Shown here: one piece after another, positions 1 to 8,015 of the stretch
Layout of the letters: the number at the start of each line of letters is the position of its first letter
Position numbering within the stretch: the first letter of the stretch is position 1
Source of the DNA: an uncultured Collinsella sp.
GTDB lineage: Bacteria > Actinomycetota > Coriobacteriia > Coriobacteriales > Coriobacteriaceae
Direction: 5' to 3'
Assembly: GCA_958415625.1 (NCBI GenBank)
Contig: CATYZI010000012.1
Coordinates: 6,831 to 70,830, forward strand
Length of the DNA: 64,000 nucleotides
Program-made: the position numbers and the translations under genes
Notes under the pieces: generated by a model
The model's input: the letters and a program-made list of their open reading frames with translations, nothing else
Told to the model about the DNA's origin: nothing
Databases searched by the model: none

Positions 1-229
1 TACCGCGGCCTACATCAAGAACGCGCTCAACAAGATCACGCTTCCCAGCGCTGTCTTTTTGGCGCTCATCGCCATCGTGCCTTCGATCATCTTCTCCTTC
101 ACGGGTAACCATCTGATCCAGGCATTTGGCGGCACGTCCATCCTCATCATGGTCGGCGTCGTGCTCGACACGGTCGATAAGCTCGAAGGCCAGATCAAGA
201 TGTATGATTACGATGGATTCTTTAAATAG
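1..229 (+). CDS. secY: SecY translocon subunit, 3' end only
   Basis: The frame starting at base 2 is open from the window edge to a TAG at 227-229, giving about 75 C-terminal residues of the SecYEG protein-conducting channel. It contains two hydrophobic stretches matching the last two membrane helices (LPSAVFLALIAIVPSIIF, then GGTSILIMVGVVLDTVDKLE). It ends in a short cytoplasmic tail, MYDYDGFFK, typical of SecY. The 5' part lies outside the window. Position directly before adk is the usual order in Gram-positive ribosomal operons, which supports the call. Confidence 0.93.
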   Translation, partial: TAAYIKNALNKITLPSAVFLALIAIVPSIIFSFTGNHLIQAFGGTSILIMVGVVLDTVDKLEGQIKMYDYDGFFK

Positions 230-247
230 GCTAGAGGAGGATTGCTC

Positions 248-874
248 ATGAACCTCGTATTGCTCGGAGCTCCGGGTGCCGGTAAGGGCACCGTCGCACA
301 GGAGCTCGTCGCCGAGTTTGGCGTCGCCCATATTTCCACGGGCGACCTGCTGCGTGCTGCCGTCAAGGGTGGCACCGAGCTTGGTATTCAGGCTAAGAAG
401 TACATGGACGCTGGCGAGCTCGTTCCCGACCAGCTCGTGATCGACCTTGTCAAGGAGCGCCTTGCCGCCGATGACGCCCAACAGGGCTTCATCCTCGACG
501 GCTTCCCGCGCAACACCGCCCAGGCTGTGACGCTCGATTCCGAGCTTTCCGCCATGGGTCGCGAGATCGACTGTGCCCTTCTGGTCGATGTAGCCCCCGA
601 GGTCATTATCGATCGTCTGTCTTCGCGTCGCACCTGCCGCGCCTGCGGTTACACCGGCACCGCTGCCGATGCTACCTGCCCCAAGTGCGCCGGCGAGATG
701 TATCAGCGCGACGACGACAAGCCCGAGACCATCAAGAACCGTCTCGACGTCTACGAGAAGTCCACGAGCCCGCTCGTCGACTACTATCGTGGTCAGGGTC
801 TGCTCAAGTCGGTCAACGGTGACCAGGCTCGCGAGACCGTGTACGGGGATGTCAAAGAGGCTCTCGGTCTATGA
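248..874 (+). CDS. adk: Adenylate kinase
   Basis: Catalyses AMP + ATP to 2 ADP in the cytoplasm. The P-loop GAPGAGKGT lies at residues 7-15 and the AMP-site motif DGFPR near 84-88. The LID carries four cysteines (C130, C133, C144, C147), so this is the long, zinc-binding form. A TTG at 242 would add two residues, but AGGAGG at 235-240 sits 7 nt before the ATG at 248, which fits better and gives 208 aa. The stop overlaps the map start (ATGA, 871-874), implying translational coupling. Confidence 0.97.
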   Translation: MNLVLLGAPGAGKGTVAQELVAEFGVAHISTGDLLRAAVKGGTELGIQAKKYMDAGELVPDQLVIDLVKERLAADDAQQGFILDGFPRNTAQAVTLDSELSAMGREIDCALLVDVAPEVIIDRLSSRRTCRACGYTGTAADATCPKCAGEMYQRDDDKPETIKNRLDVYEKSTSPLVDYYRGQGLLKSVNGDQARETVYGDVKEALGL

Positions 875-1659
875 TCAAGATTAAGTCTGCAACGCAAATC
901 GAGCAGATGAAGAAGGCAGGAGCGCTATCTAAGATGGCGCTCCGCCACGTTGGAGCCATGGTGCGCCCCGGCGTTTCGACTTTTGAGCTCGATCAGCTCG
1001 CGGAGCAGATTATCCGCATGCATGGCGGCACCCCGGCCTTTAAGGGTTACGGCGGGTTCCCGGGGACCATCTGCGCATCGATCAACGATGCCGTGGTCCA
1101 CGGTATTCCCAACCCCGACATGATCCTGCGCGATGGCGATATCATCTCCATCGATACGGGAGCCGTTGTCGACGGTTGGGTCGGCGATAATGCTTGGACG
1201 TTTTTCGTCGGCACCCCCACGCCCGAAGCCAAGGCTTTGTGCGAGGTCACGCGTGATTGCCTTAAGGCTGCCATCGAGCAGGCTGTTCCCGGTAACCATA
1301 TCGGGGACGTCGGTTATGCCGTTCAGTCCCTCGCCGAGTCTCACGGTTACGGCGTGCTTCGTGATTATGTGGGCCATGGCATTGGCCGCGTGATGCACGA
1401 GGACCCCAACGTTCCTAACTATGGAAAGAAGGGGAGGGGCGTTCGCCTCCAGGCCGGCATGGTCATTGCCATCGAGCCGATGGTTACGATGGGTTCCAAC
1501 CATGTGAGCACGGGCTCCGACGGTTGGATCGTCACGACCAACGACCACCTGCCCGCCGCGCACTACGAGAACACCGTCGCCATTACCAATGACGGTCCGG
1601 TGATTCTGACCACGGATGCCCAAGGTGCTTGGTGTTCGCTCCAAGGCGGAGAAATGTAA
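871..1659 (+). CDS. map: Methionine aminopeptidase, type I
   Basis: Removes the initiator methionine from nascent proteins. The protein is 262 aa and carries the full pita-bread metal site: D95, D106, H169, E202 and E233, with the conserved H77 in HGIPN. Motifs IDTGA, GHGIG and AIEPM are intact. There is no N-terminal zinc-finger extension, so it is the short bacterial form. It is coupled to adk by a 4-nt overlap. Confidence 0.97.
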   Translation: MIKIKSATQIEQMKKAGALSKMALRHVGAMVRPGVSTFELDQLAEQIIRMHGGTPAFKGYGGFPGTICASINDAVVHGIPNPDMILRDGDIISIDTGAVVDGWVGDNAWTFFVGTPTPEAKALCEVTRDCLKAAIEQAVPGNHIGDVGYAVQSLAESHGYGVLRDYVGHGIGRVMHEDPNVPNYGKKGRGVRLQAGMVIAIEPMVTMGSNHVSTGSDGWIVTTNDHLPAAHYENTVAITNDGPVILTTDAQGAWCSLQGGEM

Positions 1660-1695
1660 CAAGTTCCACTTAGTTGTGGAGCCATTACGAAGTTA

Positions 1696-1724
1696 TTACG
1701 ATGCGTGCATACGTGTTGTAGAAT
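1696..1724 (+). promoter_or_regulatory. Candidate sigma70-type promoter for infA
   Basis: TTACGA at 1696-1701 and TAGAAT at 1719-1724 are separated by 17 nt. They lie in the roughly 100-nt gap between map and infA. A start about 7 nt downstream would leave a leader of about 30 nt before infA. Confidence 0.5.
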
Positions 1725-1763
1725 ACTCAATCGCTGTCGTTTTCTAGAGAAAGATGATTGCTT

Positions 1764-1982
1764 GTGAAGAAGGAAGACGCAATTGAGCTCGAGGGTACGG
1801 TAAAGGAACCGCTGCCCAATGCCATGTTTAAGGTCGAGCTCGAGAACGGTCATTCGGTTCTGTGCAACATTTCTGGCAAGATCCGAATGAATTACATCCG
1901 TATTCTCCCCGGTGACAGGGTTGTCGTGGAGCTTTCCCCGTACGACCTGACCCGCGGCCGCATCACCTATCGCTACAAATAG
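1764..1982 (+). CDS. infA: Translation initiation factor IF-1
   Basis: A 72-aa single OB-fold protein that binds the 30S A site during initiation. It begins KKEDAIELEG and ends GRITYRYK, both family hallmarks. The GTG at 1764 gives the usual length. A TTG at 1758 in the same frame would add two residues. A purine-rich AGAGAAAGA (1746-1754) precedes it at suitable spacing. Confidence 0.95.
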   Translation: MKKEDAIELEGTVKEPLPNAMFKVELENGHSVLCNISGKIRMNYIRILPGDRVVVELSPYDLTRGRITYRYK

Positions 1983-2132
1983 CGGCACGCATACACGCAC
2001 TCCATTTCCGACTGCAGGCTTAGCTCAACCTACGGTCGGATTGTGTGTGAAGACCAGCCATAGTTTTAAACGCCTGCGGCTGGGCGAGTAGATAGTAGGG
2101 AAGTAGTTTGAGCGCTACCGAAAGGAAGAACG

Positions 2133-2246
2133 ATGAAGGTACGTCCTTCGGTCAAGAAGATGTGCGATAAGTGCAAAATCATTAGGCGCCATGGCAAGGT
2201 CCTCGTCATTTGCGAGAACCCCCGTCATAAGCAGCGTCAGGGTTAA
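2133..2246 (+). CDS. rpmJ: 50S ribosomal protein bL36
   Basis: A 37-aa ORF beginning MKVRPSVKKMCDKCK. It has the zinc-ligand pattern C11, C14, a later Cys and a His of the zinc-type L36, and ends HKQRQG. An AAAGGAAG ribosome binding site lies just upstream at 2121-2128. Its place between infA and rpsM is the standard order. Confidence 0.96.
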   Translation: MKVRPSVKKMCDKCKIIRRHGKVLVICENPRHKQRQG

Positions 2247-2260
2247 GAGAGGAGACTACG

Positions 2261-2635
2261 TTGGCCCGTATTAATGGTGTCGACCTCCCGCGTGAGAAGC
2301 GCGTTGAGATCGGTCTGACCTACATTTACGGCATCGGCCGCACCACTGCGACGAAGATTTGCGTCGAGTGCAACGTTAACGTGGATACGCGCGTTAAGGA
2401 CCTCACCGAGGATGAGGTTAACGCCATCCGCGATTATATCGATAAGAACCAGATCATGGTTGAGGGCGACCTCCGCCGTGAGCGCAACCAGAACGTCAAG
2501 CGCCTTATGGACATCGGCTGCAACCGCGGCCTTCGTCACCGCAAGGGCCTCCCGGTCCGCGGTCAGCGCACCCACACTAACGCTCGTACCCGCAAGGGCC
2601 CGAAGCGTCAGATCGGTGCTAAGAAGAAGAAATAA
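2261..2635 (+). CDS. rpsM: 30S ribosomal protein uS13
   Basis: A 124-aa protein of the 30S head that contacts tRNA and the 50S subunit. It starts MARINGVDLPREKRVEIGLTY and has a Lys/Arg-rich C-terminal tail (KGPKRQIGAKKKK). The initiation codon is TTG at 2261, supported by AGAGGAGA at 2247-2254. No ATG or GTG is nearer to the family N-terminus. Confidence 0.97.
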   Translation: MARINGVDLPREKRVEIGLTYIYGIGRTTATKICVECNVNVDTRVKDLTEDEVNAIRDYIDKNQIMVEGDLRRERNQNVKRLMDIGCNRGLRHRKGLPVRGQRTHTNARTRKGPKRQIGAKKKK

Positions 2636-2649
2636 GGAGCGCTAGATAG

Positions 2650-3054
2650 ATGGCTACTGCTAAGAAGAACGTTCGCGCTGCCCGTCTGAAGCGCGCGGAC
2701 CGTAAGAACATTTCCGTGGGCCAGGCTCACATTCGTTCTACGTTCAACAACACGATCGTTTCGATCACCGATCCCCAGGGCAACGTCATTTCCTGGAAGT
2801 CGGCTGGCCAGGTGGGCTTCAAGGGCTCCCGTAAGTCCACGCCGTTCGCTGCCCAGATGGCTGCCGAGGCTGCTGCCAAGCAGGCCATGGAGCACGGTAT
2901 GAAGAAGGTTTCCGTCTTCGTCAAGGGCCCCGGCTCCGGTCGTGAGACCGCCATCCGCTCCCTCCAGGCTGCTGGCCTCGAGGTCTCGAGCATCCAGGAC
3001 AAGACCCCCATTCCGCACAACGGCTGCCGCCCCAAGAAGCGTCGCCGCGTGTAA
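2650..3054 (+). CDS. rpsK: 30S ribosomal protein uS11
   Basis: A 134-aa platform protein of the 30S subunit. The family motif STFNNTIVSITDPQGN and the C-terminal HNGCRPKKRRRV are intact. A short Ala/Lys-rich N-terminus precedes the conserved core. An AAGGAGC site precedes the ATG. It follows rpsM by 14 nt in the operon. Confidence 0.97.
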   Translation: MATAKKNVRAARLKRADRKNISVGQAHIRSTFNNTIVSITDPQGNVISWKSAGQVGFKGSRKSTPFAAQMAAEAAAKQAMEHGMKKVSVFVKGPGSGRETAIRSLQAAGLEVSSIQDKTPIPHNGCRPKKRRRV

Positions 3055-3073
3055 CTGAAAGGATCGTATCAAT

Positions 3074-3670
3074 ATGGCAATCGACAGGACTCCTGTTCTT
3101 AAGCGCTGCCGTCAGCTCGGGATCGATCCCGCTGAGCTCGGTTACAGCAGCAAGAAGGAATCTATCCGTCAGCCCAAGCGCCGTCGCAAGGAATCTGAGT
3201 ACGGCATGCAGCTGCGCGAGAAGCAGAAGGTCAAGTTCATCTATGGCGTTCTGGAGAAGCAGTTCCACGGCTACTTCAACAAGGCCCGCAAGATGAACGG
3301 CGTCACCGGTGAGAACCTCATGATCATCCTTGAGTCTCGCCTCGACAACGTCGTCTTCCGTCTTGGCTTCGCCCGCACCCGCAAAGAGGCTCGTCAGTCC
3401 GTCCGTCATGGTCACTTCACCGTGAACGGCAAGCGCGTGGACATCCCGTCCTACCGCGTCAAGGCCGGCGACGTCGTCGCTGTCGGCGAGAAGTTCCGTG
3501 ACCTCCTCCCCATCAAGGAGGCCCTGATTTCCTCCGAGCGCTTTGAGGTTCCTGGCTGGCTCGAGGTCGATATCGAGAAGCTGTCTGGTAACGTGCTCGC
3601 TCTGCCGACGCGTGAGCAGATCAGCGGTGATATCAACGAGCAGCTCATCGTCGAGCTCTACTCTAAGTAG
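3074..3670 (+). CDS. rpsD: 30S ribosomal protein uS4, zinc-free form
   Basis: A 198-aa primary 16S rRNA-binding protein. The S4 RNA-binding domain lies at about residues 90-150 (LESRLDNVVFRLGFARTRKEARQ). The N-terminal region has a single cysteine, so the zinc-binding four-Cys motif of some S4 proteins is absent. This is the C-minus paralogue type. Confidence 0.97.
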   Translation: MAIDRTPVLKRCRQLGIDPAELGYSSKKESIRQPKRRRKESEYGMQLREKQKVKFIYGVLEKQFHGYFNKARKMNGVTGENLMIILESRLDNVVFRLGFARTRKEARQSVRHGHFTVNGKRVDIPSYRVKAGDVVAVGEKFRDLLPIKEALISSERFEVPGWLEVDIEKLSGNVLALPTREQISGDINEQLIVELYSK

Positions 3671-3702
3671 TCCATCCGGGCTGCTGAGGCTGGAGGTAAT
3701 AC

Positions 3703-4644
3703 ATGTCAGAATTCATTAGGCCTCAGGTTCAGGTCGAAGAGATCAACGAGACGTCTGCTCGTGTCTCCGTCGAGCCGCTCGAGCGTGGTTACGGCGATAC
3801 GCTGGGTAACTCCCTTCGTCGCGTTCTTCTGTCCTCGCTCGAGGGTGCCGCTGTCGAGGCTATTCAGATCGATGGTGCGCAGCACGAGTTCATGACCATC
3901 CCTAACATGGTCGAGGATGTCACCGACATCGTCCTGAATGTCAAGGGTCTTGTCTTCAGGGCTCTCGGCACGACCGACGAGGCGACCGCCACCATCTCGG
4001 TTGACGGCCCCTGCGAGGTCACCGGTGCGGACTTCTTTATTCCGTCCGAGTTTGAGCTGGTCAACCCCGAGCAGCACATCGCTACGCTCACCGAGGGTGG
4101 CCATCTCACCATGAGCATGCGCATCGGCTATGGCCGCGGCTATGTTTCTGGCGAGGCCAACAAGCGCGATAACGATCCCATCGGTGTGATCCATGTCGAC
4201 TCGCTGTACTCACCGGTTTCCCGTTGCGCCAAGCTCGTTGAGGCTTGTCGTGTCGGTCAGCACACCGACTACGACCGCCTTGTCCTCGAGATCGAGACCA
4301 ACGGCTCCATCGCCCCGCGCGACGCCGTGGTCCAGGCTGCCAATATCATCAACCAGCATATGGCCGCCTTTATGAACCTTGCCGAGACCCCCGAGGTCGA
4401 GGAGGAGGCTTCGATCTTCGCTCCCGAGGTCACCAACGACAACGCCGAGCTGGACAAGCAGATCGAGGATCTGGACCTTTCCGTCCGTTCCTACAACTGC
4501 CTTAAGCGCGCCAGCATTCACTCGGTCCGTCAGCTCGTTGAGTTCTCGGAGAACGATCTGCTCAACATCCGTAACTTCGGTGTTAAGTCGATCGAGGAAG
4601 TGAAGGACAAGCTTGAGTCCATGGGCCTGAGCCTGAAGGCTTAA
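3703..4644 (+). CDS. rpoA: RNA polymerase subunit alpha
   Basis: A 313-aa subunit. The N-terminal dimerisation domain (about 1-230) contains YGDTLGNSLRRVLLSSLEGAAV. The C-terminal domain (about 245-313) has the helix-hairpin-helix that contacts UP elements and activators, ending SIEEVKDKLESMGLSLK. It sits in its usual place between rpsD and rplQ. Confidence 0.98.
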   Translation: MSEFIRPQVQVEEINETSARVSVEPLERGYGDTLGNSLRRVLLSSLEGAAVEAIQIDGAQHEFMTIPNMVEDVTDIVLNVKGLVFRALGTTDEATATISVDGPCEVTGADFFIPSEFELVNPEQHIATLTEGGHLTMSMRIGYGRGYVSGEANKRDNDPIGVIHVDSLYSPVSRCAKLVEACRVGQHTDYDRLVLEIETNGSIAPRDAVVQAANIINQHMAAFMNLAETPEVEEEASIFAPEVTNDNAELDKQIEDLDLSVRSYNCLKRASIHSVRQLVEFSENDLLNIRNFGVKSIEEVKDKLESMGLSLKA

Positions 4645-4674
4645 TGCTTCGCATATTTGAGGAGAAACTAGACC

Positions 4675-5142
4675 ATGCGTCACAACGTTAAGAAGGGCCT
4701 GAAGCTCGGCACCGATGCGAGCCACACCAAGGCCATGAAGAAGAGCCTTGCTAAGGCCCTCTTCGAGAACGACCGCATCAAGACCACCGAGACCCGCGCT
4801 AAGGCGCTGCGTTCGGTCGTCGACCCGATCATCACTTGGGCCAAGAAGGGCGACCTGCACTCTCGTCGTCTGGCTATCGCCAAGCTCGGCGATAAGCAGC
4901 TCGTTGCCGAGATCTTCGACAAGGCTGCCCAGGGCATGTGGCAGGACCGCAACGGCGGTTACACCCGCATCATGAAGCTCGGTAACCGTAAGGGCGACAA
5001 CGCTCCCATCGTTATCATGGAGCTCGTCACCGAGCCTTGCACGCCTAAGGCCAAGAAGGCTGCTCCGGCCCCCAAGAAGGCCGCTGCTCCCAAGAAGGTC
5101 GAGGCTGTCGAGGAGGCTCCTGCTGAGGAGACCGCTGAGTAG
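4675..5142 (+). CDS. rplQ: 50S ribosomal protein bL17 with charged tail
   Basis: The first 120 or so residues are a normal bL17 (MRHNVKKGLKLGTDASH near the N-terminus, GGYTRIMKLGNRKGDNAPI near the end). They are followed by about 35 residues rich in Lys, Ala, Pro and Glu (residues about 121-155). Many L17 proteins stop near 120 aa, so the tail is an extension. It resembles the one on bL31 in this window (27086-27511). It is the last ribosomal gene and is followed by a strong terminator. Confidence 0.96.
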   Translation: MRHNVKKGLKLGTDASHTKAMKKSLAKALFENDRIKTTETRAKALRSVVDPIITWAKKGDLHSRRLAIAKLGDKQLVAEIFDKAAQGMWQDRNGGYTRIMKLGNRKGDNAPIVIMELVTEPCTPKAKKAAPAPKKAAAPKKVEAVEEAPAEETAE

Positions 5143-5168
5143 ACATTCCGTCTGCATAGGCTATATTC

Positions 5169-5199
5169 GAGGGGTACGTTCGCGTACCCCTCTTTTTTT
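5169..5199 (+). terminator. Intrinsic terminator of the ribosomal operon
   Basis: Perfect 10-bp stem GAGGGGTACG / CGTACCCCTC (5169-5178, 5183-5192) with a TTCG loop and a run of seven T. It lies 26 nt after rplQ. Confidence 0.93.
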
Positions 5200-5234
5200 G
5201 TCGCGATACCGTTACTTGTTTGTTGGGAGCGCCC

Positions 5235-6059
5235 ATGACTGCGCCGTCTGATTTCAATTCGATTTCCGAGCTTGACGCCACGCTCGTATTTCGCGTGGCC
5301 TATGATGGCTCGTCGTATAGCGGATTTGCCGAGCAGCCGGGACAGACGACGGTTGCGGGTGAGCTGCGTCGAGCCATCGAGACGCTGCTTCGCCGTCCGA
5401 TCGATCTGACGTGCGCAGGTCGTACCGATGCCGGCGTGCATGCCGTGGCTCAGTACATCAGCGTGCCCGTAACGGACGCTGAGCTCGCCCTTACGCGCCG
5501 TAGGTGGCTGCGGGCTATGGATGCCCTGCTGCCTAAAGATATCGCCATAAACGAGGTCTACAGGGCCCGTAAGGGCTTTTCTGCACGCTTTGACGCGCGT
5601 TCCCGTACGTATACGTACCGTATTGCCGATCGCGATGCGCGCCCCGTGCTGTCCCGTGGTGCCGTGTGGTGGCATCGCTATCCCTTGGACGTCGAGGCCA
5701 TGTCTGCTGCCTGCCCCGCACTGCTGGGCGAGCAGGACTTTAAAAGCTTTTGCAAGGTCGCTTCGGCCGTTGGCAAGCCCACGCATCGCTGCGTGATGCG
5801 TGCAGAATTTGGCCATGAGGTTGCGTTTGGCGAGGACATCCTGACGTTTACCATCGAGGGCAATGCGTTTCTGCATTCGATGGTCCGTACGATCGTGGGC
5901 ACGCTTGTCGAGATTGGCATGCATCGCCGTGAACCCGAGTGGATGCGTGAGGTTATCGATGCTTGCGACCGCACCGCTGCGGGCCCCACGGCTCCTGCCT
6001 GCGGCCTTACGTTTATGGGCGTGGATTACGATCCCGCCGAGCTTGTCGTGCTCGACTAG
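5235..6059 (+). CDS. truA: tRNA pseudouridine(38-40) synthase
   Basis: Isomerises uridines 38-40 in the tRNA anticodon arm. The catalytic aspartate lies in GRTDAGVHA (about residue 62-66). The ATG at 5235 is preceded by GGGAG at 5225-5229. Upstream in-frame TTG codons (5220, 5223) would add up to five residues and are less likely. The product is 274 aa. It sits after the terminator of the ribosomal operon, so it probably has its own promoter. Confidence 0.95.
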   Translation: MTAPSDFNSISELDATLVFRVAYDGSSYSGFAEQPGQTTVAGELRRAIETLLRRPIDLTCAGRTDAGVHAVAQYISVPVTDAELALTRRRWLRAMDALLPKDIAINEVYRARKGFSARFDARSRTYTYRIADRDARPVLSRGAVWWHRYPLDVEAMSAACPALLGEQDFKSFCKVASAVGKPTHRCVMRAEFGHEVAFGEDILTFTIEGNAFLHSMVRTIVGTLVEIGMHRREPEWMREVIDACDRTAAGPTAPACGLTFMGVDYDPAELVVLD

Positions 6060-6220
6060 GGGAGGGCTCGACGTGTCGTGTGTCGACACCTGTCATCTGT
6101 GGGCTGCGCGTGTGCAACATCTGTTCTTGGCGTGCAATGCAACCGGTGTCTCATCGCTTTTATTGCCGGGGTGTACCATGAACCACGGTTTGATTCATTG
6201 CTGTCGAGAGGACGGATAAT

Positions 6221-7261
6221 TTGGTTCGACGTGGCTCGCATCCGCGACTTTCGGTGATCCTTGTGGTAGAAGGTTCGCCCAGCTATGCGATGCGTGCGCT
6301 CGAGAGTATCCAGAACCAAGACCTCTACGATTTGCAGATTGTCGTTGTCTGTCGCGATACTGCGCCCGGTGTGCGCCATTCGCTTCAAGTTGCTGCCGAC
6401 AGGGACATCCATATTGATTTGATTGACGTCGAGGACGCGACGCGCGGCGCGTGTCTTCGTGCCGGTTTTGCTGCCTCGCGCGGCTCTCAAATCATCGCCA
6501 TGAACGCCGATGAGTGGTTTGCTCCGCAATCCCTTTCCAAGATGGTCGATATCGCGTGCGATACTGCGGCAGACATAGTGTTCCCCGCGGTGTCGCTCGA
6601 CCGCTATGATGCACATCGAGAGCGCCATTCGCGCGTCTTGGATGCTACTCATATTTCCATTGATAGCAAATCTTCGATGGTGGCCGGGCTGCCTCAGTTG
6701 ATTCTAGGCGGCTTGGTTGCTCAAGTCTCTGGCGTGATGTATAGCCGTCCGCTGTTTGAGGCATGCCTTTTGTGCGACAAGGCGTTTCGCACAGTTGGGT
6801 TTATGGCGTGCGCGCTCTCGCAGGCGCAGCGCGTCTCCGGATGCGGCGACGCTTGTTTCCACGCGGTGGCGCCTAAGCTTACAGATGCCTTTGATCCCAC
6901 CATGTATGCTAGGGTAGCCGATGACACCCGAGCGCTCGACGAGCTTGCGGACTCACTCTCGGAAGCAGATAGCGGTGGTCGGCTCAAGCTGGCAAGCCAA
7001 AAGTTCTACTTTGCCGGACTGGTCGCCTGCATCGAGAATTTGTGTCTGAGCCCGCATGGGGTGTCGTCAATCGAGCGTTCCGCCCGCATGCGTGATATGC
7101 TCGAGGCGCCTCGAACCCGTCAGATGGTCGCCGCGCTCAAGGATAACCATCGGGGACTCGGTCTGTTGTTTGGGCCGATCGCCAGCGCCAAGCCCGCGCG
7201 CTGCGTGATGTGTACGCATCTGGCAGCTTTTCTTAACCGGACGGGCGCAAAAACCGCCTAA
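6221..7261 (+). CDS. Family 2-like glycosyltransferase
   Basis: A 346-aa protein with a TTG start at 6221 preceded by GAGAGGAC (6206-6213). Residues about 9-110 look like a GT-A nucleotide-sugar domain: SVILVVEG at the start of the first strand, the RALESIQNQ helix, and NADEWFAP in place of a classical DxD. The C-terminal 200 residues are not recognised and show no membrane helix. It stands alone with no cell-envelope partners, so donor and acceptor cannot be guessed. It may be a divergent or inactive member. Confidence 0.6.
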   Translation: MVRRGSHPRLSVILVVEGSPSYAMRALESIQNQDLYDLQIVVVCRDTAPGVRHSLQVAADRDIHIDLIDVEDATRGACLRAGFAASRGSQIIAMNADEWFAPQSLSKMVDIACDTAADIVFPAVSLDRYDAHRERHSRVLDATHISIDSKSSMVAGLPQLILGGLVAQVSGVMYSRPLFEACLLCDKAFRTVGFMACALSQAQRVSGCGDACFHAVAPKLTDAFDPTMYARVADDTRALDELADSLSEADSGGRLKLASQKFYFAGLVACIENLCLSPHGVSSIERSARMRDMLEAPRTRQMVAALKDNHRGLGLLFGPIASAKPARCVMCTHLAAFLNRTGAKTA

Positions 7262-7393
7262 ACGGCTCATTACGAAACAAACTTGCATAGAATTGTTTCG
7301 AAATGCGTTCTTATACACAAAAGCCTTCAAATAGCGTTAAACTATTCAATCACTGATTGATTGTCTCCGCCATCTTTTGGAGAGAGGGTTTGT

Positions 7394-7831
7394 ATGGCTA
7401 AAAAACGCAATGGGCGCCAGGATGCCATTAGAGATATTGTGCGCAATAAGGATGTCCGCACGCAGCGCGTGCTGGTCGATGAGCTCCGTGCTATGGGCTT
7501 TGATTGCACGCAGGCGACTGTCTCTCGCGATATTGCCGATATGGGGCTGCGTAAGCTCCCTGAGGGCATCTATGTTCTGGCAGAGGACCTGCACCTGCAG
7601 CGTATGGTTTCCGAGCTCGTAACGGGCGTTCTGCGTACTGATAATCTGGTTATGATCAAGGCTCAGCCTGGCACGGCTTCCGGCATCGCCGCCGCCGTTG
7701 ATGCGGCAGAGTTACCCGATGTGCTTGGCTCGCTTGCCGGCAACGATACGATTTTGGTTATTGCCCAGACGGCCGAGGACGGCGAGCGTCTCGAGGCGCT
7801 GATCAATAAGTTGAGCAATTCTCGCAAGTAG
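7394..7831 (+). CDS. argR: ArgR-family transcriptional regulator
   Basis: A 145-aa protein with two domains. The N-terminal winged helix (about 1-70) contains RQDAIRDIV and the recognition helix CTQATVSRDIADMGLRKL. The C-terminal oligomerisation and arginine-binding domain (about 80-145) has GTASGIAAAVD and GNDTILVI. The ATG at 7394 is chosen because GGAGAGAGGG lies at 7379-7388; the longer frame from 7361 lacks such a site. No arginine genes are adjacent, so the regulon lies elsewhere. Confidence 0.92.
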   Translation: MAKKRNGRQDAIRDIVRNKDVRTQRVLVDELRAMGFDCTQATVSRDIADMGLRKLPEGIYVLAEDLHLQRMVSELVTGVLRTDNLVMIKAQPGTASGIAAAVDAAELPDVLGSLAGNDTILVIAQTAEDGERLEALINKLSNSRK

Positions 7832-7880
7832 GTGTGCGGGTCGTGCGCTCGGCATTGTGTGCGCTGACATAGTGGCTTGT

Positions 7881-7913
7881 AAGGGGCATCGACGTTGGTC
7901 GGTACCCCTTTTT
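7881..7913 (+). terminator. Terminator of argR
   Basis: Stem 7881-7893 / 7898-7910 with one mismatch and one G-U pair and a 4-nt loop, followed by TTTTTGTTT. Confidence 0.75.
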
Positions 7914-7948
7914 GTTTGCCGGTATAAAGACCGCCCACCAGGTCGCTT

Positions 7949-7993
7949 CAAACTAAAAGGCCCCGAGCAGTTCAATAAGCTGCTCGGGGCCTT
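7949..7993 (-). terminator. Terminator of the penicillin-binding protein gene
   Basis: A 14-bp stem (7957-7970 / 7980-7993) containing GGCCCCGAGCAG, with a 9-nt loop. In minus orientation it is followed by TTTTAGTTT. It lies just beyond the 3' end of the gene at 8016. Confidence 0.85.
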
Positions 7994-8015
7994 GTTGGCT
8001 TTAGTCGCGTACTTC

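Noticed and set aside
7262..7393. ARG box before argR
   Set aside because: The region has AT-rich ATTCAAT/TGATTGATT sequence, but no match good enough to call an operator.
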